From Rhodobiaceae bacterium (lineage in GTDB: Bacteria > Pseudomonadota > Alphaproteobacteria > Parvibaculales > Parvibaculaceae), in contig CP030277.1 in the NCBI GenBank assembly GCA_003330885.1, forward strand, positions 3,026,001 through 3,090,000: a stretch of DNA of 64,000 bases, given 5' to 3'. The notes beneath the pieces were generated by a model. The model did not search any database and was not told where the DNA came from. It was given only the letters and a program-made list of their open reading frames with translations. The stretch's first letter is position 1. Each line of letters starts with the position of its first letter. Of the stretch, positions 63,150 through 64,000 are shown one piece after another. The position numbers and the translations under genes were made by a program.

Positions 63150-64000
63150 ATGGCCCTCGTGCGATCCATTCCCAACCCGGTCAACTATCTGCCCATGGGT
63201 GTGCGGGTATTTTTCCGCCACCGCATGGCCGAAGCAACGGGGCTTGCTCTGTTGGCAATTGGGGGCTTCCTGGCTCTGGCATTCGCGAGCTGGTCCGCCG
63301 CCGATCCCAACTGGAACCAGGCAACGGGTGCGCCGCTTCAAAACTGGATGGGCGCAAGCGGCGCCGTCACCGCCGATCTCACCTATCAGCTTCTAGGGCT
63401 TGCCGGTCTTCTCCTTGTCCCCCTTGCAGCTATCTGGGGCTGGCGCTTGCTCACCCATACGCCCGTCGATCAGGTGCGCAGGCGAACATTGGTCGGACTC
63501 CTGGCACTCAGTGTAGTGGCTTTGTTGGCAAGCGTCCTGCCCACCACCGACAACTGGCCGCTCGCCGTTGGCTTTGGTGGTGTCATTGGAGACGCTCTCG
63601 CTTCGCTCACCGCAGGCAATCTGGGCATCCTTATCGGCGATGCCCCCGCGCACGCGCTCATCGGCGTCCTGGCGCTGGGCCTCGCGCTCTTCCTTCTAAG
63701 CTATGCAAGCGACATCAGCATTGATCAAGTGTCGGAACTGCGATGGCAGCTCGTCGACTCGTATTATGACTGGGCAGACGCACGGGCCGAACAGCGGGCA
63801 ATCAATGCAGATGCAGAACCAAGCCGCCTGCGCATCTTTTGGTATGCAGCAAGCGATCGCATGACCGGCCTCGTCGACCGGTTCCGGAAAGAGCCCACCT
63901 GGGACGACGACGAAGAAGAGTTCGATGACGAACCGACAGTGGCACCCCGCCGGCGTCTCGCCGTTGAACGCGAAATGCTGGACGAACCAGAGGAACCGCG
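63150..64000 (+). CDS. ftsK: DNA translocase FtsK, N-terminal part (truncated at edge)
   Basis: Start of a gene that runs off the right edge; 283 codons are visible. Four to five hydrophobic segments typical of the FtsK membrane anchor are seen (GLALLAIGGFLALAFASWS, LLGLAGLLLVPLAAIWGW, LVGLLALSVVALLASVLP, ALIGVLALGLALFLLSY), with the loop SAADPNWN, then an acidic linker begins (EPTWDDDEEEFDDEP). The ATPase and gamma domains lie beyond the window. The ATG is 10 bases after the aminotransferase stop, so both are likely co-transcribed. Confidence 0.9.
   Translation, partial: MALVRSIPNPVNYLPMGVRVFFRHRMAEATGLALLAIGGFLALAFASWSAADPNWNQATGAPLQNWMGASGAVTADLTYQLLGLAGLLLVPLAAIWGWRLLTHTPVDQVRRRTLVGLLALSVVALLASVLPTTDNWPLAVGFGGVIGDALASLTAGNLGILIGDAPAHALIGVLALGLALFLLSYASDISIDQVSELRWQLVDSYYDWADARAEQRAINADAEPSRLRIFWYAASDRMTGLVDRFRKEPTWDDDEEEFDDEPTVAPRRRLAVEREMLDEPEEP

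Overview
The window looks like chromosomal DNA of a free-living, probably marine or aquatic alphaproteobacterium. I cannot name a genus; a Parvibaculum/Rhodobiaceae-like relative would fit. The reasons are: (i) the gene order SDHAF4-like DUF1674 / htpX / rsmB / rpe / heparinase-like / purH; (ii) the order glnK-amtB ... amt ... aminotransferase-ftsK; (iii) a CtrA-type TTAA-N7-TTAAC site in front of the ftsK unit; (iv) many PAS, TetR, LysR, VOC and alpha/beta-hydrolase genes, which suggest a chemo-heterotroph handling varied organic compounds. I see no phage, insertion sequence, integrase or CRISPR array. Coding density is very high and seven convergent gene pairs overlap at their 3' ends.

Layout. 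0-9.9 kb is a mostly housekeeping block: PAS protein, nuclease, SDHAF4-like factor, HtpX protease, diguanylate cyclase, RsmB, Rpe, heparinase-like protein, PurH, Nudix. 9.9-17.7 kb holds two tandem UMF1-type transporters, a 2-hydroxyacid dehydrogenase with LysR, and a three-gene ECF41-type sigma operon (membrane protein, AhpD-like protein, sigma factor with fused SnoaL-like domain) preceded by a match to the ECF41 promoter. 18-21.5 kb is a tight trio of JmjC/cupin-like oxygenase, polysaccharide flippase and GNAT/CelD-type acyltransferase, probably for a surface glycan. 21.5-31.5 kb has LysR/TauE, two paralogous hydrolases, a TIGR03032-like protein, a large autotransporter, a questin-oxidase-like protein and a DUF1330 protein. 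31.5-34.2 kb is an ergothioneine operon (DUF427-egtB-egtD). 34.4-43.7 kb carries regulator-plus-target cassettes: TetR/hydrolase/VOC, TetR/Rieske oxygenase/small membrane protein, TetR/HD protein/membrane protein, MarR/membrane protein, plus an inverse-autotransporter-like outer-membrane protein. 43.9-50.2 kb holds an XRE-2TM protein, tRNA-Gly(GCC), a prolyl-tRNA editing-type protein, a CnoX-like thioredoxin-TPR protein, a Lon-substrate-domain protein, a Trm112-like protein, a DUF971 protein, a second PAS protein and a UbiH-family hydroxylase. 50.3-56.8 kb has a P450-amidase operon, VOC/LysR, and a membrane-anchored PQQ dehydrogenase with C-terminal cytochrome c. 57.2-61.7 kb is nitrogen acquisition: glnK-amtB and a second Amt. 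61.9-64.0 kb is an aminotransferase (DapC-like) followed by ftsK, which runs off the window.

The most interesting points are the self-contained ECF41 sigma operon with its own promoter match, the JmjC-flippase-acyltransferase trio, the inverse autotransporter with a beta-helix instead of Ig-like passenger, the clear palindromic operators next to MarR and TetR genes, and an unannotated 44-codon reading frame leading the Rieske operon. All family names come from reading motifs by eye; no database search was run.
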